A stretch of 6,852 nt of DNA from Azoarcus sp. (GTDB lineage Bacteria; Pseudomonadota; Gammaproteobacteria; Burkholderiales; Rhodocyclaceae), in NCBI GenBank assembly GCA_031285365.1, contig JAITWP010000131.1:1-6852 (forward strand), written 5' to 3'. The translations under genes were made by a program, and so were the position numbers. Below are positions 6,451-6,852 of this stretch, piece by piece. How positions within the stretch are numbered: position 1 is the stretch's first letter; each line of letters begins with the position of its first letter. The notes under the pieces are model-generated. The model searched no databases and was not told where the DNA came from. It worked only from the letters and a program-made list of their open reading frames with translations.

Positions 6451-6852
6451 TCAAATCTTGGGCAAGGTAACACCGACCTGCCCCTGATATTTTCCGCCGC
6501 GATCCTTGTACGAGGTTTCGCACACCTCGTCGGACTCGAAGAACAATACCTGCGCGCAGCCCTCGCCCGCGTAGATCTTGGCAGGCAACGGCGTGGTGTT
6601 GGAAAACTCCAGGGTAACAAAACCTTCCCACTCCGGCTCGAAGGGCGTCACGTTCACGATGATGCCGCAACGCGCGTAGGTGCTTTTGCCCAGGCACACC
6701 GTAAGCACATTGCGCGGGATGCGGAAATACTCAACCGTGCGCGCCAGCGCGAAGGAGTTGGGCGGGATGATGCAGACCGGGGCATCGACCTCGACGAAGG
6801 ACTTGGGATCGAACGCCTTGGGGTCGACGACCGTGGAATTGATGTTGGTGAA
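6451..6852 (-). CDS. dcd: dCTP deaminase (5' part outside window)
   Basis: Dcd hydrolyses dCTP to dUTP and ammonia, feeding dTMP synthesis via dUTPase and thymidylate synthase in the cytoplasm; it works as a trimer. The frame is open from the right edge to the TGA at 6453-6451, giving 133 residues. The family is about 190, so roughly 55 N-terminal residues and the start lie beyond the window. Visible signatures are FTNINSTVVDPKAFDP, CIIPPNSFALARTVEYFRIP, GKSTYARCGIIVNVTPFEP with the Ser and Arg corresponding to E. coli S111 and R115, and EGFVTLEFSN, whose Glu in LEF corresponds to catalytic E138. The tail is YKDRGGKYQGQVGVTLPKI. This is the Burkholderia/Neisseria-like sequence form rather than the enterobacterial one. 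It is followed at 33 bases by the decarboxylase on the same strand, a pairing I recall from other betaproteobacteria. Confidence 0.97.
   Translation of the reverse strand, partial: FTNINSTVVDPKAFDPKSFVEVDAPVCIIPPNSFALARTVEYFRIPRNVLTVCLGKSTYARCGIIVNVTPFEPEWEGFVTLEFSNTTPLPAKIYAGEGCAQVLFFESDEVCETSYKDRGGKYQGQVGVTLPKI

Noticed and set aside
6451..6708. Treating the 85-codon frame starting at GTG 6708 as a complete small gene
   Set aside because: The GTG is an internal valine of dCTP deaminase; the same frame continues open, with conserved Dcd sequence, to the right edge of the window.
1..6852. Search for CRISPR repeats, insertion-sequence ends, tRNA genes, DNA uptake sequences and riboswitch-like leaders
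   Set aside because: No regularly spaced repeats, transposase fragments, tRNA-like cloverleafs or recognised uptake words were seen by eye; nearly all of the window is accounted for by six genes.

Overview
This window reads as ordinary chromosomal DNA from a Gram-negative bacterium, most likely a betaproteobacterium. The partial Dcd closely resembles the form I remember from Burkholderia-type genomes. The membrane protein resembles the BPSS1780 family, which I know from that class. The pairing of dcd with a large Orn/Lys/Arg decarboxylase is, as I recall, a betaproteobacterial arrangement. This placement is from memory, not from a search. The window is densely coded: six genes, no RNA gene, no mobile element and no CRISPR array were seen.

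Layout. Positions 1-564 (minus strand) hold tsaB, cut by the left edge, for tRNA threonylcarbamoyladenosine (t6A) synthesis. A divergent intergenic region (565-723) has a perfect inverted repeat touching the tsaB start and a strong ribosome binding site for the next gene. Positions 724-1527 (plus) encode a polytopic membrane protein of unknown function. After a 126-base gap, 1654-3039 (plus) encodes a cobalamin-binding-type radical SAM enzyme with a stretched iron-sulfur cysteine motif. It converges, across 36 bases, on a minus-strand block of three closely packed genes: dcd (6852-6451, cut by the right edge), an Orn/Lys/Arg decarboxylase (6417-4171) and dinB (4146-3076).

How the genes work together. 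The minus-strand block has gaps of only 33 and 24 bases and is probably co-transcribed as dcd, decarboxylase, dinB. It would combine dCTP deamination (dUTP/dTTP supply), amino-acid decarboxylation (polyamine or acid-stress chemistry) and translesion DNA polymerase IV. The functional link is inference. The membrane protein and radical SAM genes share a strand, but the gap leaves it open whether they are co-transcribed. I found no convincing multi-gene novel system. The radical SAM protein, with C-x7-C-x2-C (or C-x6-C-x3-C) in place of C-x3-C-x2-C, is the item most worth a second look.
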